Source: Segetibacter sp.
GTDB lineage: Bacteria > Bacteroidota > Bacteroidia > Chitinophagales > Chitinophagaceae
Assembly (NCBI GenBank): GCA_028288485.1
Contig: JAQBNO010000101.1
Location: forward strand, 1-47,098
Direction: 5' to 3'
Length of the DNA: 47,098 nucleotides
Part shown: positions 18,283 through 26,437 of the stretch, piece after piece
Layout: the number at the start of each line of letters is the position of its first letter
How positions within the stretch are numbered: the stretch's first letter is position 1
Position numbers and translations under genes: made by a program
The notes under the pieces: generated by a model
What the model was told of the DNA's origin: nothing
Seen by the model: the letters and a program-made list of their open reading frames with translations, nothing else
Database searches by the model: none

Positions 18283-18330
18283 GGCCCAAGAGAGTGACAT
18301 CACCAAAAGGATCCATTCCGACAACAAAAG
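18283..18330 (-). repeat. Dispersed intergenic repeat, copy 7 (variant with insertion)
   Basis: On the minus strand TTTTGTTGTC and TGTCACTCTCTTGGG are separated by about 20 bases that include CCTTTTGGTGA, matching the insertion of copy 2. Confidence 0.55.
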
Positions 18331-18569
18331 AATCAGAAATACCTGATGCCGAGTTGCGAAATAAAAATTCTATTCAGTTGCAGGTGAAAAATAAATATTG
18401 GTTGATGGGGAAGTTATACTACAATAAGCGCTTATACCTGTACAGAAAATATAATTAGTCATTAAAAGACAAACGAAACATACTCATTTTGCGAAAAACA
18501 GGAGAAACATTTCTTCGGCTTCCTTTTTTTAATAAAAGGTATGTGAATTGAATTTAACTTTATTGATAT

Positions 18570-19553
18570 ATGAAGTACAGGAAATTAGGAAGCACAGGTG
18601 AAGAACTACCGGCATTGGGTCTTGGATGTATGGGAATGAGCCAGGCCTATGGGGAACCCGATGATGAAGAATCTGTTGCCACCCTCAACCTCGCCCTTGA
18701 ATTAGGTGTTACTTTTTGGGATACCGCTGATGTTTATGGACCGTACACTAACGAAGAGCTGATCTCCAGAGTGCTGGTTCCAAACCGCGACAAAATTTTC
18801 ATAGCCACAAAGTTCGGTTTCACTAAAAATAGCGAAGGCGGCCTTGCATTCGACGGATCACCTGCTTATATGAAGAAATGTATTGAAGGAAGCCTAAAAA
18901 GGTTAAATGTAGATGTAATCGACCTTTACTACGCTCACCGCATCGATCCGAATGTACCGGTAGAAGAAATGGTCGGCGCAATGAGCCAACTGGTAAAAGA
19001 AGGTAAAGTACGTTACCTCGGCCTCTCAGAACCTTCCGCCGCTTCCATTCGTAAAGCGCATGCAGTACATCCTATTGCTGCTATACAATCTGAATACTCG
19101 CTGTTATCGAGGGATGTGGAACAGGAAATCCTTACGGTTTGTACAGAATTAGGAATTGGTTTTGTTTCTTTCAGCCCGCTTGCCCGGGGTCTTGTAACCA
19201 ACACCGTGGAAATGGAGAAACTGCCTGAAAATGATACGAGAAAAATACTTCCGCGCTTTCAACAGGAAGAACATTGGGAAAACAATAAAAAACTTGCAGA
19301 AGCTTTCGCTGAATTTGCTGCAGGTAAACAATGTACTCCTGCACAACTAGCACTTGCATGGGTATTAGCACAGGGCGACAACATTATACCTATTCCAGGT
19401 ACTAAACGAAGAAAATATTTACAGGAAAATGTTGCGGCTTTAGAAGTCACACTAACCTCTTCGGATATAAAAGCGATCGAAGAAACTTTGGTGAAATACC
19501 CAAACGTTGGTAACAGGTACCATGAAGAAGCGGCAAAAATGGTAAACAGGTAA
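18570..19553 (+). CDS. Aldo/keto reductase
   Basis: A 327-residue NADPH-dependent oxidoreductase of the aldo/keto reductase superfamily (TIM barrel), close to the bacterial YajO/AKR13-like group. The catalytic tetrad is visible: D51 and Y56 in WDTADVYGPY, K81 in IATKFG and H123 in YYAHRID. The C-terminal cofactor-binding motif IPIPGTKRRKYLQEN is also present. The length is normal. The substrate cannot be told from the sequence. It is transcribed alone and is followed after 188 bases by the mla operon. Confidence 0.92.
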   Translation: MKYRKLGSTGEELPALGLGCMGMSQAYGEPDDEESVATLNLALELGVTFWDTADVYGPYTNEELISRVLVPNRDKIFIATKFGFTKNSEGGLAFDGSPAYMKKCIEGSLKRLNVDVIDLYYAHRIDPNVPVEEMVGAMSQLVKEGKVRYLGLSEPSAASIRKAHAVHPIAAIQSEYSLLSRDVEQEILTVCTELGIGFVSFSPLARGLVTNTVEMEKLPENDTRKILPRFQQEEHWENNKKLAEAFAEFAAGKQCTPAQLALAWVLAQGDNIIPIPGTKRRKYLQENVAALEVTLTSSDIKAIEETLVKYPNVGNRYHEEAAKMVNR

Positions 19554-19741
19554 TAAATTATTATAATAATCAACTATTGCACAACAAATACCTGGAGGAG
19601 GCGTCGTTAGAAAAAAACAACGTTAACATATCGCACAATGTAAATAGGGTACTAAAAGTTTTTGCGTTAATGTCATTTCAAAAAAAGATACTGCCGAAGC
19701 GTTACTTTCGCGGTATAAATAAGTATTAATTAAAACGGATC

Positions 19742-20533
19742 ATGAGTTTGAAGCAAACAAGAGAATTTGTTATAACAAAGGGAGTCGACGAATATTTCAT
19801 CAATCTTTATAGTGCTGCAAAATTTGTCCTTCGATTTTTTAATGAAGTTTTAAGGCCTCCCTACGAAGGTAAGGAGATTATTAAGCAATGTTATGAAATA
19901 GGTTACAAATCCTTTCCCTTAATCTCCTTAACAGGTTTTATTACCGGGCTGGTTTTTACAAAACAATCACGCCCTTCACTTGCTGAGTTCGGCGCCACCT
20001 CGTGGTTACCCTCGTTAGTGGCGATAGCAATTATAAAAGCTTTAGCGCCGTTAGTAACAGCTTTAATTGCTGCCGGCAAGGTTGGTTCAAACATTGGCGC
20101 CGAAATAGGTTCAATGAGAGTAACCGAACAGATCGACGCCATGGAGGTATCGGCAGTAAATCCATATAAATTCCTTGTAGTAAGCCGTGTACTTGCAACA
20201 ACTTTTATGATTCCAATATTAACTTGTTACACCGGCTTCGTTGCAATGATGGGTGCCTATCTAAATGTTCAAACCAATGAAATGACCAGCTTTGTTTCTT
20301 TTTTTGAACAAGCTTTCGAAAAAATTTCATTCCTCGATATTTTTTCTTCTTTAACAAAGGGTATTGTATATGGCTTTACTATCGGTATAGTAGGTTGCTA
20401 CAAAGGTTATAATGCAACACAGGGAACTGAAGGAGTGGGGAAAGCAGCAAATGCTTCTGTCGTGATGTCGATGTTCCTGATTTTTGTAGAGGAGATACTT
20501 ATTGTTCAAATAACGAATAGTATACGAGGATAG
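19742..20533 (+). CDS. mlaE: MlaE family lipid ABC transporter permease
   Basis: A 263-residue inner-membrane permease of the MlaE family. With MlaF and MlaD it moves phospholipids between inner membrane and the periplasmic path to the outer membrane. It has about five membrane segments and the family signature GSNIGAEIGSMRVTEQIDAM (about 119-138). It is the first gene of a tight three-gene operon (14 and 3 bases between genes). A box TACTTTCG at 19703-19710 is one mismatch from the Bacteroidota -7 element and could be its promoter. Confidence 0.93.
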   Translation: MSLKQTREFVITKGVDEYFINLYSAAKFVLRFFNEVLRPPYEGKEIIKQCYEIGYKSFPLISLTGFITGLVFTKQSRPSLAEFGATSWLPSLVAIAIIKALAPLVTALIAAGKVGSNIGAEIGSMRVTEQIDAMEVSAVNPYKFLVVSRVLATTFMIPILTCYTGFVAMMGAYLNVQTNEMTSFVSFFEQAFEKISFLDIFSSLTKGIVYGFTIGIVGCYKGYNATQGTEGVGKAANASVVMSMFLIFVEEILIVQITNSIRG

Positions 20534-20547
20534 ATAGATAGAAAAAT

Positions 20548-21321
20548 ATGGAGAATCAACCACACGTTATCGATTACAATCAACCGGTAATTACCGTACG
20601 CGACCTTTACAAATCATTCGGAAACAATCATGTGCTGAAGGGAGTTGACCTGGATTTATATAAAGGAGAAAACGTAGTGGTACTTGGAAGATCCGGAACG
20701 GGAAAATCGGTTTTAATAAAGATTATTTCAGGTTTATTGAAACAAGACAAGGGAACCGCAAATGTTTTAGGAGAGGAAGTAGCTAAACTGGGTGGTAAAC
20801 AATTACAGGAACTACGGTTAAAAATAGGTTTCTCGTTTCAAAACAGCGCTTTGTACGATAGCATGACCGTTAGAGAAAACCTCGAATTCCCTCTTGTCCG
20901 CAACCAGAGACAATTGAAAAGGAAAGAAATTAATGAGTCGGTTGAAAGAGTTTTAAATGCAGTAGGTCTTAGTCAAACGATCAATCAAATGCCTTCCGAA
21001 CTTTCGGGTGGCCAAAGAAAACGGATAGGTATTGCAAGAACGCTCATTTTGCGGCCTGAAATTATGTTATATGACGAACCAACAGCCGGTCTGGATCCAA
21101 TAACCTGCATTGAGATCAATAACCTGATGAACCGGGTACAGGAAACGTTTAAGACCAGTTCCATCATAATTACCCACGACCTCACATGCGCTAAAGCAAC
21201 AGGCGATCGTGTGGCGATGTTACTGGAGGGGAAATTTATTAAACAGGGAACCTTTGACGAAGTTTTTAACAGTGACGACGAAAGAATTAAAAGTTTTTAT
21301 AATTACAATTTTATTAAATAA
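20548..21321 (+). CDS. mlaF: MlaF-type ABC transporter ATPase
   Basis: A 257-residue cytoplasmic ATPase that drives the MlaE permease. All ABC motifs are intact: Walker A GRSGTGKS (47-54), signature LSGGQRKR (152-159), Walker B IMLYDEPTAGLDP (172-184) and the switch histidine H210. It follows mlaE by 14 bases and precedes mlaD by 3 bases, so the three are one transcription unit and probably one complex. Confidence 0.94.
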   Translation: MENQPHVIDYNQPVITVRDLYKSFGNNHVLKGVDLDLYKGENVVVLGRSGTGKSVLIKIISGLLKQDKGTANVLGEEVAKLGGKQLQELRLKIGFSFQNSALYDSMTVRENLEFPLVRNQRQLKRKEINESVERVLNAVGLSQTINQMPSELSGGQRKRIGIARTLILRPEIMLYDEPTAGLDPITCIEINNLMNRVQETFKTSSIIITHDLTCAKATGDRVAMLLEGKFIKQGTFDEVFNSDDERIKSFYNYNFIK

Positions 21322-21324
21322 GAA

Positions 21325-22350
21325 ATGAAATCAACCAAAAATACAAGAGCCGTTGTGGTAGGTATTTTTATCCTGCTCGGTATTGTTATCCTTATTTTAA
21401 CAATCCTTACATTAGGCGGACAGAACAAAACATTTGCCAAATCAATCCAAGTAAGGGCGGTTTTCGACGATATCAACGGGCTTCAAAAGGGCAACAATAT
21501 CTGGTTCTCAGGCGTAAAGATCGGAACGGTGAAAAAGATTTCATTTGTAGGCGGCGGAAGTTCGCAAGTTGAAGTAGATATGAACATCGACGCTACTGCA
21601 ACACAGTACATCCGTAAAAACGCCAAGGCAAGAATTAGCTCCGACGGCCTCATAGGTAATAAAATAATTGTTATTTACTCAGGAGCATCCAAATCGCCTT
21701 CGGTAGAAGAAGGTGACATGTTAGGTGTTGAAAAAGCAATCAACCCCGACGAGATGATGATTACGCTGCAATCGAACAACAGGAATTTATTAGATATTAC
21801 CAATGACTTTAAAATATTGAGTAAAGGGATTGTTGAAGGCAAGGGAACTGTAGGAAAATTATTGACTGATGAAACTTTACTCGACGATTTTGAGCAAACA
21901 ATGGTTATGTTGAGAAAGGCTTCGAATAATGCCCAAACTTTAAGTTCATCTATTGCTGTGTATGCTTCTAAACTGCAAAGAAAAGGAACGCTTGCAAATG
22001 ACCTTGTTACCGATACTACCATCTTCAGAAGGTTAAGAGAAACATCATCCCAAATGCAGGAAGTTTCAAGAAAGGCAAATAGCGTGGTAGAAAATTTAAA
22101 CACAACTACCAACGGCCTCAATACGAAATTAAACAACAACAACACGCCTGTTGGTGTTCTCCTGAACGACGAAGATGCCGCTGCCGATATGAGAGTAACG
22201 CTTCATAACCTGCAAACGAGCAGTATAAAACTTGACGAAAATCTTGAAGCACTTCAACATAACTTTTTATTAAGGGGCTTTTTTAAGAAAAAAGCAAAAA
22301 GAGAAGCAGAGGAAGCCAAAGCCAAAGAAAAGCCACAGGTAGCAAATTAA
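21325..22350 (+). CDS. mlaD: MlaD family (MCE domain) lipid-binding protein
   Basis: A 341-residue protein with a single N-terminal membrane anchor (about 10-31), an MCE domain (about 38-118, with VRAVFDDINGLQKGNNIWFS and SGVKIGTVKKI) and a long, mainly helical C-terminal part with several Ser/Thr/Asn-rich heptad-like stretches, ending in a charged KKKAKREAEEAKAKEK tail. It is predicted to form a ring over MlaE that carries lipids in the periplasm. It is longer than E. coli MlaD, as is common in Bacteroidota. No mlaB or mlaC is linked. Confidence 0.9.
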   Translation: MKSTKNTRAVVVGIFILLGIVILILTILTLGGQNKTFAKSIQVRAVFDDINGLQKGNNIWFSGVKIGTVKKISFVGGGSSQVEVDMNIDATATQYIRKNAKARISSDGLIGNKIIVIYSGASKSPSVEEGDMLGVEKAINPDEMMITLQSNNRNLLDITNDFKILSKGIVEGKGTVGKLLTDETLLDDFEQTMVMLRKASNNAQTLSSSIAVYASKLQRKGTLANDLVTDTTIFRRLRETSSQMQEVSRKANSVVENLNTTTNGLNTKLNNNNTPVGVLLNDEDAAADMRVTLHNLQTSSIKLDENLEALQHNFLLRGFFKKKAKREAEEAKAKEKPQVAN

Positions 22351-22406
22351 ATTATAACCAACTTTAGCGCGGGTGTTTTTGGTTAGCGAGCGGAAGAATA
22401 GCCATG

Positions 22407-22437
22407 TAACATTGTTGTGTCACTCACTTGTACGGCA
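22407..22437 (+). repeat. Dispersed intergenic repeat, copy 8
   Basis: It reads TAACATTGTTGTGTCACTC then ACTTGTACGGCA and lies just past the mlaD stop codon. Confidence 0.75.
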
Positions 22438-22480
22438 AATGGTTGCGGTACTTTTATTTCAGAAATGATTTCAACAGATA

Positions 22481-22523
22481 TATATTAATCCTACACCATT
22501 TATATCGGTGTAGGATTAATATA
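22481..22523. terminator. Perfect 17-bp hairpin between convergent genes
   Basis: The left arm 22481-22497 (TATATTAATCCTACACC) pairs perfectly with 22507-22523 around a 9-base loop. It lies between mlaD (plus) and the Dph6-like gene (minus), and the right arm covers the last codons and stop of the minus-strand gene. It has no T-run, so termination by it would be atypical. It may instead protect the 3' ends of both transcripts. Confidence 0.6.
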
Positions 22524-23184
22524 GTGAATATAATCGCTGGCTAAGGCCTAATTGGCAAAACCAATATTTCTCATACAAGGTTTTATCAACCACCTTTACC
22601 TGCAAACGGTGAGAAAATAAGGGACAGTCCACAACAAGGGTGTGATATTCTCCGTTTTCTCCACAGGCATCAATGCCTATTTCTTCCAGTTCATCTATTA
22701 GGGCTGGAGTAAGTGTTCGGCCTAAAAAACGTTCACCCATCACTTCATTACAGCTTACAATAATGGTTTCAATTCGGCTTTCAAGCATTTCATTTACCAA
22801 TCGACGGCGGTCTTGTTTCCAAAGCGGTAATATCGCTTGTAGGCCTACTTTAGCGCAAACCTTTTCTTCCCAATCCCGGTGCTCCTGAAGGTCGATATCT
22901 CCAAATACTGCATACTGTAATTTATATTGATCGGTTAGCTGCTCCAAAGCGTGGACAAATCTGGCTTCATAGTCCTGCCAGCTACTTGTTATAAGGTGAA
23001 GAGGCAAACCTGCTGCACCTGCCTGGGCTTTTAAAATTTCCAGAGGAATGCCATGGCTCCTGGAAATTTTTCCCGCTTCGTTTAACACATTTAAGAGTAC
23101 CATTGGTTTATACCCCTTCCCAATTGCCTGCATTAATGCAAAACAACTGTCTTTTCCGCCGCTCCAACTACAGGTAGTATTCAT
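22516..23184 (-). CDS. Dph6-related (DUF71) PP-loop ATP pyrophosphatase
   Basis: A 222-residue protein of the diphthine-ammonia ligase (DUF71) family. It has the PP-loop SGGKDS (8-13), which binds ATP and activates a substrate for amidation by adenylation, and the second signature GENGEYHT (175-182). Diphthamide does not occur in bacteria, so the bacterial version must act on another substrate, which is unknown. The length is normal. It stands alone, with a decayed Rpn nuclease gene upstream on the same strand and a hairpin over its stop codon. Confidence 0.9.
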   Translation of the reverse strand: MNTTCSWSGGKDSCFALMQAIGKGYKPMVLLNVLNEAGKISRSHGIPLEILKAQAGAAGLPLHLITSSWQDYEARFVHALEQLTDQYKLQYAVFGDIDLQEHRDWEEKVCAKVGLQAILPLWKQDRRRLVNEMLESRIETIIVSCNEVMGERFLGRTLTPALIDELEEIGIDACGENGEYHTLVVDCPLFSHRLQVKVVDKTLYEKYWFCQLGLSQRLYSLY

Positions 23185-23225
23185 TGTCTTTCGTGTCGTT
23201 TTTCTCAGGTATCAACTTTTACTGC

Positions 23226-24080
23226 TTATAACTGTTCTATTTCTTCTTTGCAAAGCCCGGTAGCTGCCGATAGTTTCAACTGAAATTCCATTTTGCCTCA
23301 ACGCTTCGCGACTTCAATTTTCCCTTCAATCTTCCTCTCCGTTATTCCTTGCATTTTTCCTTCTTCTTTTGCCGTGTCAACCCATAATCATTGGTGTTTT
23401 TCAAATCCCGAAATAGTTTCAGGCTATATTCATAGTTGTCCAACTCATCCTGATCCTGTTTTACTAATTTTGGCTTTTCAAAGGCCTGCACAAACTTCAT
23501 CTTTAAAATTTTCCCGAATCGCCTGGAATCTTCCAGCTGTTTAATAACGAACAACTATTTGTCTAAAACGGATTTCTAATTTACCTACCGATTTATTAAC
23601 ATTTGGCATTCGAAGATAGATGTAGTCAACTTATCATAGAATATCTTTCCGTTCTGGTCTTTTAGGTTACTGTATGTGCAACTTCGCTTTTTTCAGGCGC
23701 ATTTGCATAATCATCAGATCTGTGATCTACAATCCGCAGTCAATAAACTGATTTTAAATTTTAGTTCCAATCGCCTTTTTTAGCTGTTCGCGAATAGGAA
23801 GTAGACTAGTAAATTGTTCTTTCTTTGAAAAAATCTTTTTCGTTTTTTGTAACTCTACAATAAATTTTCACCAGGTTCATTCACGCAATAGATGTCGTAG
23901 CAAGGTTTCAGTCTGCTGCTGTCAGTCCAGGTTGCTCTGTATTTTTTAAACGAAAGGTCCACGATATCATTTTCCATTGCCCGGCGACGCATTTAGAAAG
24001 TCAAGCAACAAACATTTGCTTGCTTCTTCACCAAAGATTCTCCTAAATCCAAAGTTGGTAAAAAGGTTAAGGTATTTTAT
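23226..24080 (-). pseudogene. Rpn-family recombination-promoting nuclease/transposase, decayed
   Basis: Translating the minus strand in shifting frames gives a full-length ghost of the Rpn (PD-(D/E)XK nuclease family transposase) family: YLNLFTNFGFRRIFGEEASK near the start, LLLDFLNAS, then DLSFKK and YDIYCVNEPGEN (normally followed by IVELQK, here broken by a stop), LKDQNGKIFYDKL, then the best preserved part FVQAFEKPKLVKQDQDEL and YEYSLKLFRDLKNTNDYG (23345-23554), and the tail EEIEQL ending at 23226. The start codon has become ATA (24080-24078). The span of 285 codons equals the family's usual length. At least five stops or shifts are present, so no protein is made. Confidence 0.85.
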
Positions 24081-24183
24081 AAAACAAATTATGGAATGTA
24101 TCGGTTCGCCGATCCAGATTACCGTTGCTAACACCAGACAAGAACAGCAGTTAGTTTCTTTATAGAAAACTTAAAAGCAGAGT

Positions 24184-24927
24184 TTAAATCCTTATTTCGT
24201 CTTCAGCACTCATATTTATCGTAAGATTATTTTTCCGGTAATACTTCCTGTATTTCTCGCTTACTTCTTTCGACTGCTTTTTTCCGTCAATGTAAAGCTG
24301 TCCTTCTTTCACTTCTACTTTATATGCTTTTGACTTATCGATTAATCCATCTTTTTGTAGCGCATCTGTAAACTCCTGCAGATCCTTGATTTCTTCCTTA
24401 GCCTTTAAAATAGACTTCTTAGCATCCTGCATAGAATGCACAGCCTCTTCCTTTATTTTTTTAGCGCCAATATTCAAATCCAGTTTTAAATCCATTTGTT
24501 GTTTCTTCAAATCAACCTTCAGTTTTTCCATCTGATTTTTTACTTCGATCAATTGCTTCTTATTTATTTTGACCATATCCCGGTCCATATCTTTTTGAAG
24601 GTTTTTCCAATCAATCTTTTTTAAAGATTCATCTATTTGAGCAGACATCTTTTGCTGGTCAACCTGTTTTAAAGCCTGGTTTATTTGTTCGTGGTTTATA
24701 GTTAAATCAATCCTTTTTATCTCTTCATGAAGTTTCTCCATTTCGACGTTCAGTTGCTTTACCGCATCAGATAGTTTATCACGATTAAAAGAACCACGAT
24801 TGCTACGATTTTGGTGGGTAGCAGAATCCGAACCGCTTTTTTCCTGGCTAAAAGCTGAAAAGCTAGTGATTGAGGCCAATGCGTAAAATACAAGTGCAAG
24901 TTTCGCAAATTGAGCATGCTGTTTCAT
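24184..24927 (-). CDS. Secreted coiled-coil protein of unknown function
   Basis: A 247-residue protein from the ATG at 24927. It has a signal peptide (FAKLALVFYALASITSFSAFSQ) and then a long, highly charged helical region (about residues 50-195, many K/E/Q heptads such as LNVEMEKLHEEIKRIDL). It ends in a small domain KVEVKEGQLYIDGKKQSKEV followed by SEKYRKYY and NLTINMSAEDEIRI. Such tails occur in uncharacterised Chitinophagaceae periplasmic proteins. The frame is open up to 25002, but the added residues precede the signal peptide and overlap a palindromic site, so the later ATG is chosen. Function is not known. Confidence 0.8.
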   Translation of the reverse strand: MKQHAQFAKLALVFYALASITSFSAFSQEKSGSDSATHQNRSNRGSFNRDKLSDAVKQLNVEMEKLHEEIKRIDLTINHEQINQALKQVDQQKMSAQIDESLKKIDWKNLQKDMDRDMVKINKKQLIEVKNQMEKLKVDLKKQQMDLKLDLNIGAKKIKEEAVHSMQDAKKSILKAKEEIKDLQEFTDALQKDGLIDKSKAYKVEVKEGQLYIDGKKQSKEVSEKYRKYYRKNNLTINMSAEDEIRI

Positions 24928-24950
24928 AGCTGTTTTTTTGATTTTAATTA

Positions 24951-24992
24951 TGTACGAATAATTTCGTTCAAACGTACGATCTAATTCGTACA
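24951..24992. promoter_or_regulatory. Palindromic possible operator upstream of the coiled-coil gene
   Basis: TGTACGAAT (24951-24959) and ATTCGTACA (24984-24992) are perfect inverted repeats 24 bases apart, and the spacer contains a third partial site ACGTACGA (24972-24979). It lies just upstream of the chosen ATG at 24927, where a regulator of this gene would be expected to bind. No regulator gene is adjacent. Confidence 0.5.
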
Positions 24993-25193
24993 TGCGATCC
25001 ATTTCTTAATTGCTTGTTGAAAAAATTTAACAATTACCCTTTTCAATTATCCTGTTTCTTTACGAATTATATATCTTACATCACTGGATTTTTAGGAAAC
25101 CTTTTAAGAAGAAAACCGATACTTGCAGTGATCGTTGTAGAGATTATAAACCGAAACGCAGAAAAATTTTGGCAATGAATTAAACAACTAAAA

Positions 25194-25793
25194 ATGAAAA
25201 ATTTCATCATCGTACTTTGCATGCTTTCCTTATCATTTTCTGCTTTTGCACAAAGTGAAGACGAAGAAAAGAGCCATAAATTCAGGAGAGACAATATCTT
25301 TTTAGGAGGGTCCTTTGGTTTGGGCATGGGAGGAGGAGGGTTTAGTGCAGGAGTAAATCCTGAAGCCGGCTATACTATTGCACAGTGGCTCGATGCCGGC
25401 ATCTCTACCAACTTTAATTATAATTCTTTTAGTGCTGAATATAATGGTGGCGTAAGGCAGCGAAGCTTTAATAAAGGTGCCGGTCTTTTTGTAAGAGCTT
25501 TTCCTTTTAGAGGTTTTTTTGTCCAGGTTTTGCCAGAGTATAATATCATAACTACTAACCTTAAAGATGTATATAATACCGGTGAAGAAGTGCGGATAAA
25601 ACAGGAAGCTCCAAGTTTACTTCTTGGAGTTGGTTATGGCAGCAGGATGGTTGGGAACATGAATTATTTTACTGTTCTGATGTTCGACGCAGGTACAAAT
25701 ACGAACTCTCCTTACATCGGCTACTCAGGAAGTAAATTACCGATCATGAGAGCAGGGTTTAATTTTTACCTCAGACCAAAAAGAAGAGAATAA
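25194..25793 (+). CDS. Outer-membrane beta-barrel protein
   Basis: A 199-residue protein with a clear signal peptide (MKNFIIVLCMLSLSFSAFAQ) and a short charged segment SEDEEKSHKFRRD before a small predicted barrel with alternating glycine and aromatic residues (LGGSFGLGMGGGGFSAG, FVRAFPFRGFFVQVLPEYN). It ends with the strand AGFNFYLRP. No specific family can be named. It is similar in style to OmpW/PorT-like small barrels of Bacteroidota. It is monocistronic, divergent from the coiled-coil gene and convergent with the LOG gene (14-base gap). Confidence 0.8.
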   Translation: MKNFIIVLCMLSLSFSAFAQSEDEEKSHKFRRDNIFLGGSFGLGMGGGGFSAGVNPEAGYTIAQWLDAGISTNFNYNSFSAEYNGGVRQRSFNKGAGLFVRAFPFRGFFVQVLPEYNIITTNLKDVYNTGEEVRIKQEAPSLLLGVGYGSRMVGNMNYFTVLMFDAGTNTNSPYIGYSGSKLPIMRAGFNFYLRPKRRE

Positions 25794-25807
25794 ACTCAAT
25801 GATGCAC

Positions 25808-26365
25808 TCAATCCAATGTCGCTATAATTTCCTGGGCAGTTTCATACACTAAAATCCGCTCGTCCCACTTCTCGTATAAGAAATTGCATTCCTGCATATG
25901 CCTGATGTGTTCGATTAAGTGATTATAAAATCCTGCTGAATTCAGCAGGATTATTTTTTTGTTGTGAATTTTCAAAGTGTTCCAGGTCAACATCTCGAAC
26001 ATCTCATCCAACGTTCCGTTTCCTCCAGGTAAAATAATAGCGGCATCGCATAGGTCGTACATTATCTTCTTCCGGGCATGCATATCCGCCACAACTTGCA
26101 GGTCGGTAATCCCCGTGTGCTGGTGTTCCCACCCTATCAGTAATTCAGGAATTATTCCGGTTACCTTACCCCCGTTTTTCATAACCGCATTCGCAACAGC
26201 ACCCATCAGCCCTTTATTCCCGCCGCCGTAAATGAGAGTAATACGATTCTTTCCCAGGTATTCTCCCAATTCCCTGGCGTGTTGTTCAAATATTGGGTTA
26301 GAACCCGAATGGGACCCGCAAAAAACTGCTACGGATGTGAAATTCATGTGCTTGCTTTTTAACAT
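25808..26365 (-). CDS. LOG family protein (TIGR00730, nucleoside monophosphate phosphoribohydrolase-like)
   Basis: A Rossmann-fold protein of the LOG family, whose characterised members cleave the base from nucleoside 5'-monophosphates (cytokinin ribotides, AMP). Family signatures are intact: YGGGNKGLMG (46-55), RKK with the catalytic arginine (98-100) and LPGGNGTLDE (112-121). The product has 185 residues from 26365, or 179 from the ATG at 26347 (MNFTSVAVFCGS), which matches the usual family start better. Substrate in this organism is not known. Confidence 0.92.
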   Translation of the reverse strand: MLKSKHMNFTSVAVFCGSHSGSNPIFEQHARELGEYLGKNRITLIYGGGNKGLMGAVANAVMKNGGKVTGIIPELLIGWEHQHTGITDLQVVADMHARKKIMYDLCDAAIILPGGNGTLDEMFEMLTWNTLKIHNKKIILLNSAGFYNHLIEHIRHMQECNFLYEKWDERILVYETAQEIIATLD

Positions 26366-26437
26366 CGCAATATTAGGTCATTATTTTTTCCTACTTTTCG
26401 CCCTTCATTATGGTAACTGAAATATTATATTGAGCCT

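Larger units (their letters stand above)
18079..18569. other. Intergenic region with two opposed repeat copies
   Basis: About 490 bases between the recG start and the aldo/keto reductase start. No gene is supported. Two copies of the dispersed repeat (18148-18177 plus, 18283-18330 minus with insertion) face each other about 105 bases apart. Confidence 0.6.
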
